Shown here: positions 38,429 through 46,453 of the stretch, in pieces
Layout: each line of letters starts with the position of its first letter
Numbering within the stretch: position 1 is the first letter of the stretch
Assembly: GCA_016183935.1 (NCBI GenBank)
Contig: JACPDR010000045.1
Span: forward strand, 1 to 64,000
DNA from: Caulobacterales bacterium
GTDB lineage: Bacteria; Pseudomonadota; Alphaproteobacteria; Caulobacterales; Caulobacteraceae
Length of the DNA stretch: 64,000 bases
Direction: 5' to 3'
The notes under the pieces: model-generated
What the model was told of the DNA's origin: nothing
The model's input: the letters and a program-made list of their open reading frames with translations, nothing else
Databases searched by the model: none
Position numbers and translations under genes: made by a program

Positions 38429-39223
38429 ATGACCCGCAGCCGCAGCCCCGGATACCCGAACTTCTCCCTTGGTGCCGCCGTGAAGCGCGCGGAGCGCATC
38501 TTCGCAGCCGACCGTAAGAACCCTATCGAGCGAGAGGTTGCGGCTCAGCATATGGGTTATGCGGGGATTAGTGGTGCGGCCGACAAGGCGCTGGCTACCA
38601 TGATGCACTACGGCCTTCTGGAGCGTGTGGGGAAGGGCCAGGTGAAGGTTGCGCAACGGGCGATAGACATTTTGCATCCGAGTACCGATGCCGAGCGTCG
38701 GGCCGCGTTGCGCGAAGCTGCGTTCCGACCCCAACTTTTCGCGACGCTTCAGGAGCGGTTCCCTGACGGAGCCTCCGAAAGCACCCTCCGATCGTTCTTG
38801 GTTCGGGAGGACTTTTTGGAGCGAGCCATCGGGCCTGCCCTCAGTGCCTATGAGGAAACTTGCTCGTTCTTGAAGCAAGAGGGCGCTTACGGAAGTCGTG
38901 GACCTGACGAACCAGACGAGGAAGAATTGGGTCCTGACGACTACGAGGACCCCGCCATGAATGAAGTCGAAACCATCACGCGTCGCCAGCCGCCACCGCC
39001 CCCTCTGCTGCCACCCGCGCCGGGCGCGGACATTCCGCCGGGGATGCGGAAGTTCGTCATCAACCTGCCGGATGGCGGGGACGCCATCCTTGCCTACCCT
39101 GCGGGAATGACGGCGGAGGGCTATCAGGACCTTGAGGACTATCTCAGCCTGTTCTTCAAGAAGGCGAAGCGCGCGACTCCCCCGCCAGCCGAGGACGACG
39201 ACCTAAGCTCAATCTTGGGGTAA
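38429..39223 (+). CDS. Transposon passenger protein, probable winged-helix N-terminus, function unknown
   Basis: A 264-residue protein. The ATG at 38429 follows GGAG by 8 bp, and homology-like composition begins there (MTRSRSPGYPNFSLGAAVKR); the frame opens earlier at 38288. Residues about 10-80 read like a winged helix-turn-helix (EREVAAQHMGYAGISGAADK, then MMHYGLLERVGKGQVKV). An acidic stretch (DEPDEEELGPDDYEDP), a proline run and a C-terminal segment with MRKFVINLPDGGDAILAYPA follow. It may be a DNA-binding regulator of the element or an accessory function. No family is recognised with confidence. Confidence 0.75.
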   Translation: MTRSRSPGYPNFSLGAAVKRAERIFAADRKNPIEREVAAQHMGYAGISGAADKALATMMHYGLLERVGKGQVKVAQRAIDILHPSTDAERRAALREAAFRPQLFATLQERFPDGASESTLRSFLVREDFLERAIGPALSAYEETCSFLKQEGAYGSRGPDEPDEEELGPDDYEDPAMNEVETITRRQPPPPPLLPPAPGADIPPGMRKFVINLPDGGDAILAYPAGMTAEGYQDLEDYLSLFFKKAKRATPPPAEDDDLSSILG

Positions 39224-39234
39224 GAGGGGTGCCC

Positions 39235-39381
39235 ATGACCGACACCCCTAAGCCCCAAGCTGACAAGTTCCGCGACATGGCCCGCGAGCTAGAGTGCGAC
39301 GAGGACGAAGCCGCCTTTGAGGACAAGGTGCGGAAGGTGGCGACCGCGCCAAAGCCGCCCGAGCCTGCGGACAAGTCCTGA
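39235..39381 (+). CDS. Small acidic passenger protein
   Basis: A 48-residue ORF, MTDTPKPQADKFRDMARELE at its start, followed by CDEDEAAFEDKVRKVATAPK. It has a highly charged helix, no membrane segment, and starts 11 bp after the stop of the 264-residue gene with AAGAGGGG upstream. Small proteins with this DKF..MARELECDEDEAAF pattern are, to my memory, frequent companions in mobile elements, but no function is known. Coupled by TGATG overlap to the next ORF. Confidence 0.65.
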   Translation: MTDTPKPQADKFRDMARELECDEDEAAFEDKVRKVATAPKPPEPADKS

Positions 39382-39821
39382 TGGCTGGGGATGGCGTAGC
39401 CGAGCTACGTTCGCGGCCCGTGAACAGAACTGGAACATCGATCCGGTTCGTGCCTATGATCGATCATCTCCCGAGCCGAGTCGGAGCCAGTCGATTGAAG
39501 GCCGTCACCCTCATTGTCGAACTGAAGCGTGATCTACAGTTCTGTCAGGACGAGATCGCGTTCCTCATGTCCAAGATGCCAGCCTATAGCGAGAAGGTCA
39601 TGCATGGAGCCCGCATGATCGGCTTCCTCATGCCCGCCCACAACATTCTGCCCGCGATGCGGGCGCCGCTGCACAATGCGTTGTCCGTGTTCGAGAACTA
39701 CTGGTTCATCGGCGTGAGTGGTGAGGTTCTAGCCAAGAACGGCTCATTCGATCCACTCGCCAGCGCCATCAAGCAGTACACCGTGCCTCCGATCAGGGGC
39801 CGGGAGAGGGCGAAGCCCTAA
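39381..39821 (+). CDS. Hypothetical passenger protein
   Basis: A 146-residue ORF whose ATG overlaps the previous stop (TGATG). The first about 25 residues (MAGDGVAELRSRPVNRTGTS) look unlike a conserved start, so MIDHLPSRV further in is an alternative. The body (LIVELKRDLQFCQDEIAFLM, then MHGARMIGFLMPAHNILPAM) is amphipathic and helical. No family is recognised. Its reality rests mainly on translational coupling and position inside the element. Confidence 0.45.
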   Translation: MAGDGVAELRSRPVNRTGTSIRFVPMIDHLPSRVGASRLKAVTLIVELKRDLQFCQDEIAFLMSKMPAYSEKVMHGARMIGFLMPAHNILPAMRAPLHNALSVFENYWFIGVSGEVLAKNGSFDPLASAIKQYTVPPIRGRERAKP

Positions 39822-40026
39822 AACGTGCCTGCACGTTAGGTGCGGCAACCACGGCAGCAGCCGCCGGTCGATCATCTCATAGGCCGCACAATCGGTGAGG
39901 TGGCGACGGAAACCCTCGCTCCAAGCGAGCGGCGTCAACGCGCAGATCAAGCTCAGCGGTCGCACGTCACCACTCCCCATCATGGGGGGCACGCTTGGCC
40001 GAATTGCCTATCAGGCCGTTAAGTTC

Positions 40027-40054
40027 GGGTGGGTGTGTCAAATGCGGATATGCC
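40027..40054 (-). repeat. Right terminal inverted repeat of the transposon
   Basis: On the minus strand this begins GGCATATCCG and ends ACACACCCACCC, pairing with the left repeat at 36958-36985 (23 of 28). Between the last passenger ORF and this repeat (39822-40026) no gene is supported; the stretch holds two small palindromes, AACGTGC-CT-GCACGTT (39822-39837) and CCCCAT-C-ATGGGG near 39974. Confidence 0.9.
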
Positions 40055-40061
40055 GCTATCC
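40055..40061. repeat. Target-site duplication, right copy (GCTATCC)
   Basis: Matches 36951-36957. The following base is G, so the copy can be read as GCTATCCG, the 8-bp form. The remaining 47 bp to the gshB stop (40062-40108) represent the original gshB-comM spacer. Confidence 0.85.
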
Positions 40062-40108
40062 GCGAGAGAACGAACCATGAACCGACAACCTTGGCAAGAG
40101 CGGCGTTG

Positions 40109-41062
<954 letters not shown>

Positions 41063-41123
41063 GCCCTGTCCTTCCAAGCGGGGGGAGCTTGGCTAATGGG
41101 CAGCGGGGACGGCGAGCGCAACC

Positions 41124-41939
41124 CTAGTTCAGCTGAAGCCTGACCCGGTCGACCGACATCCGGCGGTGGGCCTCGGCCGGGTCGTCGAGCGAGCGGGCCC
41201 GCGACAGGGCCTCCAGCGCCCCGGCCAGGGCGCCCTGTTTCTCGCGGGCGGCGGCGACGTCGAGCCACGGGCGATGATCCTCGGGATCGAGCAGGGCCCG
41301 GCGCAGGGCCGAGCGTTCGGCGCCCTCGAAATCCTGGGCGTGGAGGGCGCGACTGAACAGCACGTTCTGCAGGCGCAGCAGGGCCTGACGGTCGCTGACC
41401 GGAGCCATCAGCACATCGAGGCGGTCGGCGACGTGGGGGGTCAGCCCGGCCCGCAGCGCCCGGCGGGTCAGTTCGGACGGCAGCACCAGCCGTCCCTGGC
41501 TGAAAGGGTCCAGCGCCACGGGGCCGTCCGGGGTCTCGACCCGCAGCAGGAAATGGCCGGGGAAGTCGACGCCCTGCGCCTTCACCCCCGCCCGCCGCGC
41601 CGCGTCGAGGTAGAAGATCGCCAGCGTCGCCGACAGGCCGCGCCGGCGCTCGGCGACGTCGATCACATCGGTGTTGCCGGGGTGGTCGTAGTTCAGCAGG
41701 TCGCCGTTCAGCCGCAGGTCGGAGGCCATCGTCTCGGCCAGGGCTTCGTCGGGGCTCTCGCCGGCGATCCGCTCGGCCAGTCGCTCAGCCGCGTTTCGGG
41801 CCAGCGTCCGCACGGGTTCGGGATCGCGGAACGGATAGTCGTGGACGGCGCAGGCGATGGCCGCCTCCAGCAGCGGGAAGGCCTCGTCCCCGGCCTGACC
41901 CGCTTCGGTCAGGATAATTTCCGCCTCGTCACGCGTCAC
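41124..41939 (-). CDS. SirB1-family transglutaminase-like/TPR protein
   Basis: A 271-residue protein with a SirB1-type transglutaminase-like N-terminal part (NYDHPGNTDVIDVAERRRGL, LSATLAIFYLDAARRAGV, VDFPGHFLLRV) followed by a TPR-like helical C-terminus (SDRQALLRLQNVLFSRALHA, then EDHRPWLDVAAAREKQGAL). The typical active-site Cys of transglutaminases is not evident at the usual helix start, so enzymatic activity is doubtful. Its start overlaps the yraN stop by 4 bp, within the gshB-rdgB run. Confidence 0.85.
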   Translation of the reverse strand: MTRDEAEIILTEAGQAGDEAFPLLEAAIACAVHDYPFRDPEPVRTLARNAAERLAERIAGESPDEALAETMASDLRLNGDLLNYDHPGNTDVIDVAERRRGLSATLAIFYLDAARRAGVKAQGVDFPGHFLLRVETPDGPVALDPFSQGRLVLPSELTRRALRAGLTPHVADRLDVLMAPVSDRQALLRLQNVLFSRALHAQDFEGAERSALRRALLDPEDHRPWLDVAAAREKQGALAGALEALSRARSLDDPAEAHRRMSVDRVRLQLN

Positions 41940-42391
41940 GCCCGCCCCCTGCCGAACGGCTCCACGCCACGACGATGGCGCGGAAGCCGGCGCGGAGCCA
42001 GCGCCACAATATCGATTCTGAGCAGATGTCCGGCCAAGCTGGGTCTTTGACGCAACACCGCGCGGCCCGCGGCCAGCAGCCGATCATACTGTTTCGCGGA
42101 CAGGGCGGCGAGGGCCAGTTCCAGGGTGGCGCGGCGCTTGACCTCGACCACCGCCAGGGTGCGGCCGCGCCGGGCCAGGATGTCGATCTCGCCGGCCCGG
42201 GTCTTCAGCCGGAAGCCGAGCACCTGATAGCCCCGGCACATCAGCAGGGCCGTGGCCAGCCATTCGGATCGATGACCCAGCCGGTGGGCGGCCGCGCCGA
42301 GCGCCACCCGCCAGCCCCGCTTGGCCACGACGACCCTCGGCGCCTTGAGGCGCGCCGGGGGCGGACGGGCCGGGGGCGCGGCGCGGGTCAC
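41936..42391 (-). CDS. yraN: YraN/UPF0102 family endonuclease-like protein
   Basis: A 151-residue protein read from a GTG at 42391 that overlaps the rsmI stop (GTGA). The conserved core RLGHRSEWLATALLMCRGYQ followed by RLKTRAGEIDILARRGRT and VVEVKRR is the restriction-endonuclease-like fold of UPF0102, with Glu/Asp/Glu-Lys in the PD-(D/E)XK-like positions. Its cellular role is unresolved. It is conserved next to rsmI and gshB in many alphaproteobacteria, as here. Confidence 0.9.
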   Translation of the reverse strand: MTRAAPPARPPPARLKAPRVVVAKRGWRVALGAAAHRLGHRSEWLATALLMCRGYQVLGFRLKTRAGEIDILARRGRTLAVVEVKRRATLELALAALSAKQYDRLLAAGRAVLRQRPSLAGHLLRIDIVALAPRRLPRHRRGVEPFGRGRA

Positions 42392-43260
42392 CGGCCCTGC
42401 AGCTCCAGCGCCCGCTTGTAGAGCGGCTTGCGGGGCAGGTTGAGCGCCTTCGACACCTCCGCCGCCGCCTCGCCGGGGGGCAGCCGGGTCAGGGCCTCCC
42501 TCAGGGCCGTATCCGCATCGGCCTCCGACGCGGTCTCGGCCTCGCCCGGTCCGACCACGACGACGATCTCGCCCTTCGGCGACTGGCAGCGCGGGTCGGC
42601 GGCCAGCTCGGGCAGGGAGCCGCGGATGCATTCCTCGTAGAGCTTGGTCAGTTCGCGGGCGACGGCGGCCGGGCGCGGCCCCAGCACCGCGGCCATGTCG
42701 GCCAGGCTGTCGGCGAGGCGCGGGCCGCTCTCGAAGAAGACCAGCGTCTGGCGGGCGGTGCGCAGCTCTTCCAGAGCCGTGCGCCGGACGCCCGACTTCG
42801 GCGGCAGGAAGCCGGCGAACAGCACCCGGTCGGCGGGCTGGCCCGCGATGCACAGGGCCGCCAGCAGGCTTGAAGCGCCGGGGATGGGATGCACCGGCAG
42901 GCCCTCGGCGATCACGGCGCGCGCCACGACGAAGCCCGGGTCGCTGACCAGGGGGGTGCCCGCGTCAGACACCAGCGCCACCACCGCCCCTTCGCGCAGC
43001 CGTTCGATCGCCAGCTCCGCGGCGCGGGCCGAGGCGTGGTCGTCGCAGCGCTCCAGCTTCGCCTTCAACCCGTAGGCCGCCAGCAGCTTGCCGGTGACGC
43101 GGGTGTCCTCGGCCAGCACCAGATCGGCGGCGGCGAGGACATCGAGCGCCCGAAGCGTCATGTCGCGCAGGTTCCCGATCGGCGTCGCCACGAGATACAG
43201 GCCGGGCGCGACGGGACGCGGCGGCGGGGCGGTCGGCGGGAAGACGGAGGGATCGGGCAT
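42388..43260 (-). CDS. rsmI: 16S rRNA (cytidine(1402)-2'-O)-methyltransferase RsmI
   Basis: Methylates the ribose of C1402 in 16S rRNA, using SAM. The 290-residue protein has the tetrapyrrole-methylase-fold motifs LYLVATPIGNLRDMTLRAL, EDTRVTGKLL, ALVSDAGTPLVSDPG and PGASSLLAAL, then FAGFLPPK. The ATG at 43260 is chosen; an in-frame ATG at 43296 adds 12 residues. It overlaps yraN by 4 bp and lies 67 bp after hemW. Confidence 0.96.
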   Translation of the reverse strand: MPDPSVFPPTAPPPRPVAPGLYLVATPIGNLRDMTLRALDVLAAADLVLAEDTRVTGKLLAAYGLKAKLERCDDHASARAAELAIERLREGAVVALVSDAGTPLVSDPGFVVARAVIAEGLPVHPIPGASSLLAALCIAGQPADRVLFAGFLPPKSGVRRTALEELRTARQTLVFFESGPRLADSLADMAAVLGPRPAAVARELTKLYEECIRGSLPELAADPRCQSPKGEIVVVVGPGEAETASEADADTALREALTRLPPGEAAAEVSKALNLPRKPLYKRALELQGR

Positions 43261-43327
43261 CGGCGGGACCGTGCCAGTCAGGGGAGGCGCACTCAAGGGC
43301 GGCGACGTTCCCGACCGGGGCGGCGAT

Positions 43328-44458
43328 TCAAGCCAGCAGGACCTTCAGAACGGCGTCCAGCACGGGGCGCCCGCGGGGGGTGGCGGCGAGGCGGTCGGCG
43401 ACGGGCGCGAGAAAGCCGTCGGCGAGGAGGTCGGCGAGCGGGGCCGAGGCGGGCGTGAGGCCGAGGGCGGCGAACACGGCCAGCGGGACGCCCTCGACGG
43501 TGCGCAGACCCAGCAGGACCTGCTCCTCGGCGGCCTCGACCGGGGTCTGGGGCTGGCGCTCGATCCATGGCGCCCCGGCCTCGACGCCGGCGATGTAATC
43601 CCCGATCCCGCGTCGGGCGACGGTCGCGGTCCGCACCCCCTCCAGCGTCAGCCGCCCGTGCGCCCCCGGGCCGACACCGATGTAGTCGCCGCCGCGCCAG
43701 ACGTGGAGATTGTGCGCTGACCGGGCCGCGACGCCCCGGGCGTGGTTGGAGACCTCATAGGCCTCGAACCCGGCCTGCTCGAGGACCGCCTGGGTCGTTT
43801 CATAGAGGGCGGCCGCCGCATCCTCGCCCGGGGGCGTCCAGGCCCCGCGCGCCACCGCCCGGCCGAAGGCGGTCGTCGGCTCGATGGTCAGTTGATAGGG
43901 CGAGACGTGCTCGAAGCCGAGGTCCAGCGCCTCAGTCAGTTCGGCGCTCCAGCCCTCCACCGTCTGACCGGGGCGGGCGTAGATCAGGTCGATCGACAGC
44001 CGCTCGAAGGCCCGTCCGGCCACGGCCACGGCGAGCAAGGCCAGCGCCGCGTCGTCCAGCGCCTGAACCCCCATCGACAGCCGGTTCACCCCGGCGTCCG
44101 CCAGCGCCGCGAACCGGTCGGCCTCGGCGTCGGTCGGGTTGGCCTCGAGGCTGATCTCGATGGGTCCGCGCGGCGGGAACAGCGCCCGCGCACGATCGAT
44201 CACCGCCGCGACCGCGGTCGGGTCCATCAGAGAGGGGGTGCCCCCGCCGAAGAAGATGGAGGCCAGCCGGCGCGGGCCGGTCAGGGCCGCCTGCGCCTCG
44301 ATGTCGGCCAGGATCGCCTCGACCAGAGCCGCCTGCTCCTCGCCCTTTCCCCGGTCGCGCACGACGTTGAAGTCGCAATAGGGGCAGATGCGGGCGCAGT
44401 AGGGCCAGTGGACGTAGAGGGCGACGTCAGAGCCGGGATCGGGGACCGGATCAGTCAA
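43328..44458 (-). CDS. hemW: Radical SAM protein HemW with a short internal gap
   Basis: HemW is a heme-binding radical SAM protein proposed to insert heme into respiratory enzymes; older annotation calls it coproporphyrinogen III oxidase-like. The 376-residue protein has the cluster motif YCARICPYCDFN, FFGGGTPSLM and SIDLIYARPGQT. Starting at TTG 44458, it overlaps rdgB by 8 bp. Between GVQALDDAALALL and AVAVAGRAFERLS about 10-12 residues are missing compared with the family, including the usual GR-x-H segment. The frame is kept, so activity is uncertain rather than abolished. Confidence 0.92.
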   Translation of the reverse strand: MTDPVPDPGSDVALYVHWPYCARICPYCDFNVVRDRGKGEEQAALVEAILADIEAQAALTGPRRLASIFFGGGTPSLMDPTAVAAVIDRARALFPPRGPIEISLEANPTDAEADRFAALADAGVNRLSMGVQALDDAALALLAVAVAGRAFERLSIDLIYARPGQTVEGWSAELTEALDLGFEHVSPYQLTIEPTTAFGRAVARGAWTPPGEDAAAALYETTQAVLEQAGFEAYEVSNHARGVAARSAHNLHVWRGGDYIGVGPGAHGRLTLEGVRTATVARRGIGDYIAGVEAGAPWIERQPQTPVEAAEEQVLLGLRTVEGVPLAVFAALGLTPASAPLADLLADGFLAPVADRLAATPRGRPVLDAVLKVLLA

Positions 44459-45053
44459 TCAGCGCCGCCTTGAGCTTCCCGAACGCCCGGGCGCGATGGC
44501 TGATCGAATCCTTCAGCTCCGGATCCAGTTCGCCGAAGGTCTGGTCGTAACCATCGGGGATGAAGATCGGATCGTAGCCGAAGCCGCGGTCGCCGCGCGG
44601 CGGGAAGGTCAACCGGCCCTCGACGCGGCCCTCGACCACCACCGCCGGACCGTCCGGCCAGGCCACCGCCAGGGCCGAGGTGAACCAGGCCCGCCGGTCG
44701 TCCGAACCGATCTCCTCGAGCCGCTCCTCGACCTTGCGCATGGCGAAGGCGAAATCCTTGTCCGGACCGGCCCAGCGGGCCGAGAAGATGCCCGGCGCCC
44801 CGTCCAGCGCCGCGACCGACAGGCCGGAGTCGTCGGCCAGCGCCACCTCGCCCGACCGGTCCGCCGCGTGGCGCGCCTTGAGCAGGGCGTTGCCGGCGAA
44901 GGTGGTCTCCGTTTCGTCCGGTTCGGGCAGGTTCAGCGCCCCGGCGGTGACTACCTCGTAATGTCCGCCCAGCAGGGCCTCGATCTCGGGCACCTTGCCG
45001 GGATTGTGGGTCGCCGCGACCAGCCGCATCCCCTTGATAAGTCGAAGCTTCAT
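44451..45053 (-). CDS. rdgB: Non-canonical purine NTP pyrophosphatase RdgB
   Basis: Removes ITP, dITP and XTP from the nucleotide pool. The 200-residue HAM1-family protein has the motifs LVAATHNPGKVPEIEALL, ETTFAGNALLKARHA, ALADDSGLSVAALDG, GFGYDPIFIP and the C-terminal SHRARAFGKL. The start at 45053 gives MKLRLIKGMRLVAATHN, consistent with relatives that begin a few residues before RLVAATHN; an ATG at 45029 is the alternative. It leads the rdgB-hemW-rsmI-yraN-sirB1-gshB run. Confidence 0.96.
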   Translation of the reverse strand: MKLRLIKGMRLVAATHNPGKVPEIEALLGGHYEVVTAGALNLPEPDETETTFAGNALLKARHAADRSGEVALADDSGLSVAALDGAPGIFSARWAGPDKDFAFAMRKVEERLEEIGSDDRRAWFTSALAVAWPDGPAVVVEGRVEGRLTFPPRGDRGFGYDPIFIPDGYDQTFGELDPELKDSISHRARAFGKLKAALID

Positions 45054-45093
45054 ACCGATCACGCGCCCTGTAACGATCCATTGCCAAAGTTTA

Positions 45094-45110
45094 ATATCGT
45101 TAAACGATAT
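45094..45110. promoter_or_regulatory. 17-bp perfect palindrome, candidate operator
   Basis: ATATCGTT-A-AACGATAT lies in a markedly AT-rich patch of the 211-bp gap between rdgB (minus, start 45053) and the microprotein gene (plus, start 45265). Its position about 40 bp upstream of rdgB and AT-rich surroundings suit a regulator binding within a promoter. The cognate regulator is unknown. It does not match the TTAA-N7-TTAA spacing of CtrA sites (spacing here is 5). Confidence 0.5.
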
Positions 45111-45264
45111 GTAACATGACTTCCGGCCCTGCACGTCCTATCTATTAACCCAAGGACGGACGCCGCAACGTTCCCCGATACGAGCCAGACCGGCAAGATC
45201 GATGCAGCGGTACAACGAAAGAGGGGTGAAAACATCCCTCACTCAGGATCAACAGAGAACGACA

Positions 45265-45381
45265 ATGAACACCATGAACGCTTCCTACTTCATCGAAAAG
45301 GTCGGCCACGGCGTGCTGAACGCCTTCCTGCTCGCCGCCCTGCCGACCGCGCTGGTCGCCACGCTCGTCCAGGCCCTGTGA
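45265..45381 (+). CDS. Single-TM microprotein (38 aa)
   Basis: MNTMNASYFIEKVGHGVLNA begins this 38-residue ORF, and the rest (FLLAALPTALVATLVQAL) is one transmembrane helix. It has its own AT-rich upstream region with a palindrome and an AGAGAA-like ribosome-binding site. No family is recognised. The N-terminal amphipathic stretch plus helix resembles small membrane stress proteins. Support comes from position, start context and clean helix composition rather than homology. Confidence 0.55.
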   Translation: MNTMNASYFIEKVGHGVLNAFLLAALPTALVATLVQAL

Positions 45382-45496
45382 TTTCCACCGGAGCTTTGAC
45401 GATCCGCATGACAACCGCGATGTATAAGACCGCGCGTGGGTTCGCCGGACCCCGCGCGGCGATCGCGCCTGGACTTCCGGCCTGAACGAGGCCCGC

Positions 45497-46069
45497 ATGC
45501 GATTCCCGAAGACGACATCGCTCGGGATGATTCGCACCCCTTCCCTGCCCCGCCTGAGCCTGGTCTCGATCTCCAGCGTCGCGGGCACGGCCTGCACCGT
45601 CGCCTTCTGGGTCCTGACCGTGGGCGCCGTCCTCATCCCCGCCTCCGTCGTGGCGCTGAAGGTTTTCGGCACGCCCGTCGTGACCGCCGGGGCCGGCGAG
45701 GACGCCATCGTGATCCCCCTGCCCTGGGCCTATGTGCTGCTCGTCGCCACGGCCGCCTTCGCCTATCTGTCCATTTCCGCCCTGATCTTCCGCCTGCTGA
45801 TCCATATCGTCGCGACGCTGCGGGTGGGCGACCCCTTCCATCCGCTCAACGTCCGCCGGCTGCACCAGATCGGCGCCGCCTTCGCCGCGGTCACCCTCGG
45901 CGTCTGGGCCGGCCAGTTCCTCGTCGCCCGTTTCGTGCGCGGGGCCATGGAGGCCCCCAGCCTGTTCGATCTGATCACCCCGTCCTTCGCGGTCGTCATC
46001 ATCGTGGTGATCGCCGAGGTCTTCCGCGAGGGCGCGCGTCTGCGCCGCGAATCCGAACTGACCATCTAG
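45497..46069 (+). CDS. DUF2975 family membrane protein
   Basis: A 190-residue protein with four transmembrane helices (for example TACTVAFWVLTVGAVLIPAS and YVLLVATAAFAYLSISALIF) and the DUF2975 segment RVGDPFHPLNVRRLHQIGAA. DUF2975 proteins almost always accompany a YozG-type regulator, and one follows at 46193. A role in membrane signalling or self-regulation of the pair is inferred; biochemical function is unknown. The first about 20 residues are poorly conserved, so the ATG in LGMIRTP is an alternative start. Confidence 0.88.
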   Translation: MRFPKTTSLGMIRTPSLPRLSLVSISSVAGTACTVAFWVLTVGAVLIPASVVALKVFGTPVVTAGAGEDAIVIPLPWAYVLLVATAAFAYLSISALIFRLLIHIVATLRVGDPFHPLNVRRLHQIGAAFAAVTLGVWAGQFLVARFVRGAMEAPSLFDLITPSFAVVIIVVIAEVFREGARLRRESELTI

Positions 46070-46073
46070 AGTG

Positions 46074-46172
46074 GCTGCGCGGTCAAAAGGCTCCGCCTTT
46101 TCGACCCGACGCGCAGCGAGATTTTTGAGTAGCTGCGCAGTAAGGCTCCGCCCTTCTCGACCCGCCGCGCAC
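46074..46172. repeat. Tandem imperfect repeat of a hairpin unit between DUF2975 and YozG genes
   Basis: Two copies of a unit of about 42 bp begin GCTGCGC at 46074 and 46132. Both contain AAGGCTCCGCC...TCGACCCG and end in a GCGC-rich complement of the start. Copy one (46074-46117) folds with GCTGCGCG against CGCGCAGC and an inner AAAAGG-CTCCG-CCTTTT stem; copy two is slightly degraded. The position between the two genes suggests attenuation or a processed hairpin. Confidence 0.7.
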
Positions 46173-46192
46173 CGTTAGATAGAGAAAGTCCC

Positions 46193-46453
46193 ATGGCCAT
46201 CCGCGTCCAGCTCGATCGCATCCTCCTCGAACGGCGCATGTCGCTGACCGAGCTGGCCGACCGCGTCGGCGTGACCCTGGCCAATCTGTCGATCCTCAAG
46301 ACGGGCAAGGCGCGCGCCATCCGGTTCACCACCCTCGACGCCCTGTGCCGCGAACTGAACTGCCAGCCCGGCGACCTGCTGATCCAGACGCCCGGCCCCC
46401 AGGACGCCGGCTCCGACGAGGACACCGACGGGAACGCCCCCGGCACGACATGA
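46193..46453 (+). CDS. YozG-type Cro/C1 HTH regulator
   Basis: An 86-residue helix-turn-helix protein. The HTH reads MSLTELADRVGVTLANLSIL, and the rest RAIRFTTLDALCRELNCQPG DLL is diagnostic of the YozG family. An acidic tail (SDEDTDGN) follows. Pairing with DUF2975 is conserved across many bacteria. A ribosome-binding site (AGAGAAAG) precedes the ATG. The stop overlaps the Smr gene start (ATGA). Confidence 0.93.
   Translation: MAIRVQLDRILLERRMSLTELADRVGVTLANLSILKTGKARAIRFTTLDALCRELNCQPGDLLIQTPGPQDAGSDEDTDGNAPGTT

Larger units (their letters stand above)
36958..40054. mobile_element. IS1595-family transposon with passenger genes (3.1 kb)
   Basis: A complete 3097-bp element bounded by 28-bp terminal inverted repeats (23 of 28 identical) and flanked by a direct GCTATCC duplication. 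It encodes one IS1595-type transposase (37022-38011), a 417-bp hairpin-rich non-coding stretch, and three unrecognised ORFs (38429-39223, 39235-39381, 39381-39821). It interrupts the space between gshB and comM, which without it would be about 60 bp apart on one strand. IS1595 elements with accessory genes are known; the identity of these passengers is not recognised. Confidence 0.92.

Noticed and set aside
39744..39992. Minus-strand ORF of 82 codons at the right end of the transposon
   Set aside because: No ribosome-binding site or motif, and it overlaps the passenger gene and non-coding end; left out though a decayed gene fragment cannot be excluded.
45091..45104. CtrA binding site (TTAA...TTAA)
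   Set aside because: The half-sites are 5 bp apart instead of 7, and the palindrome explains the pattern better.
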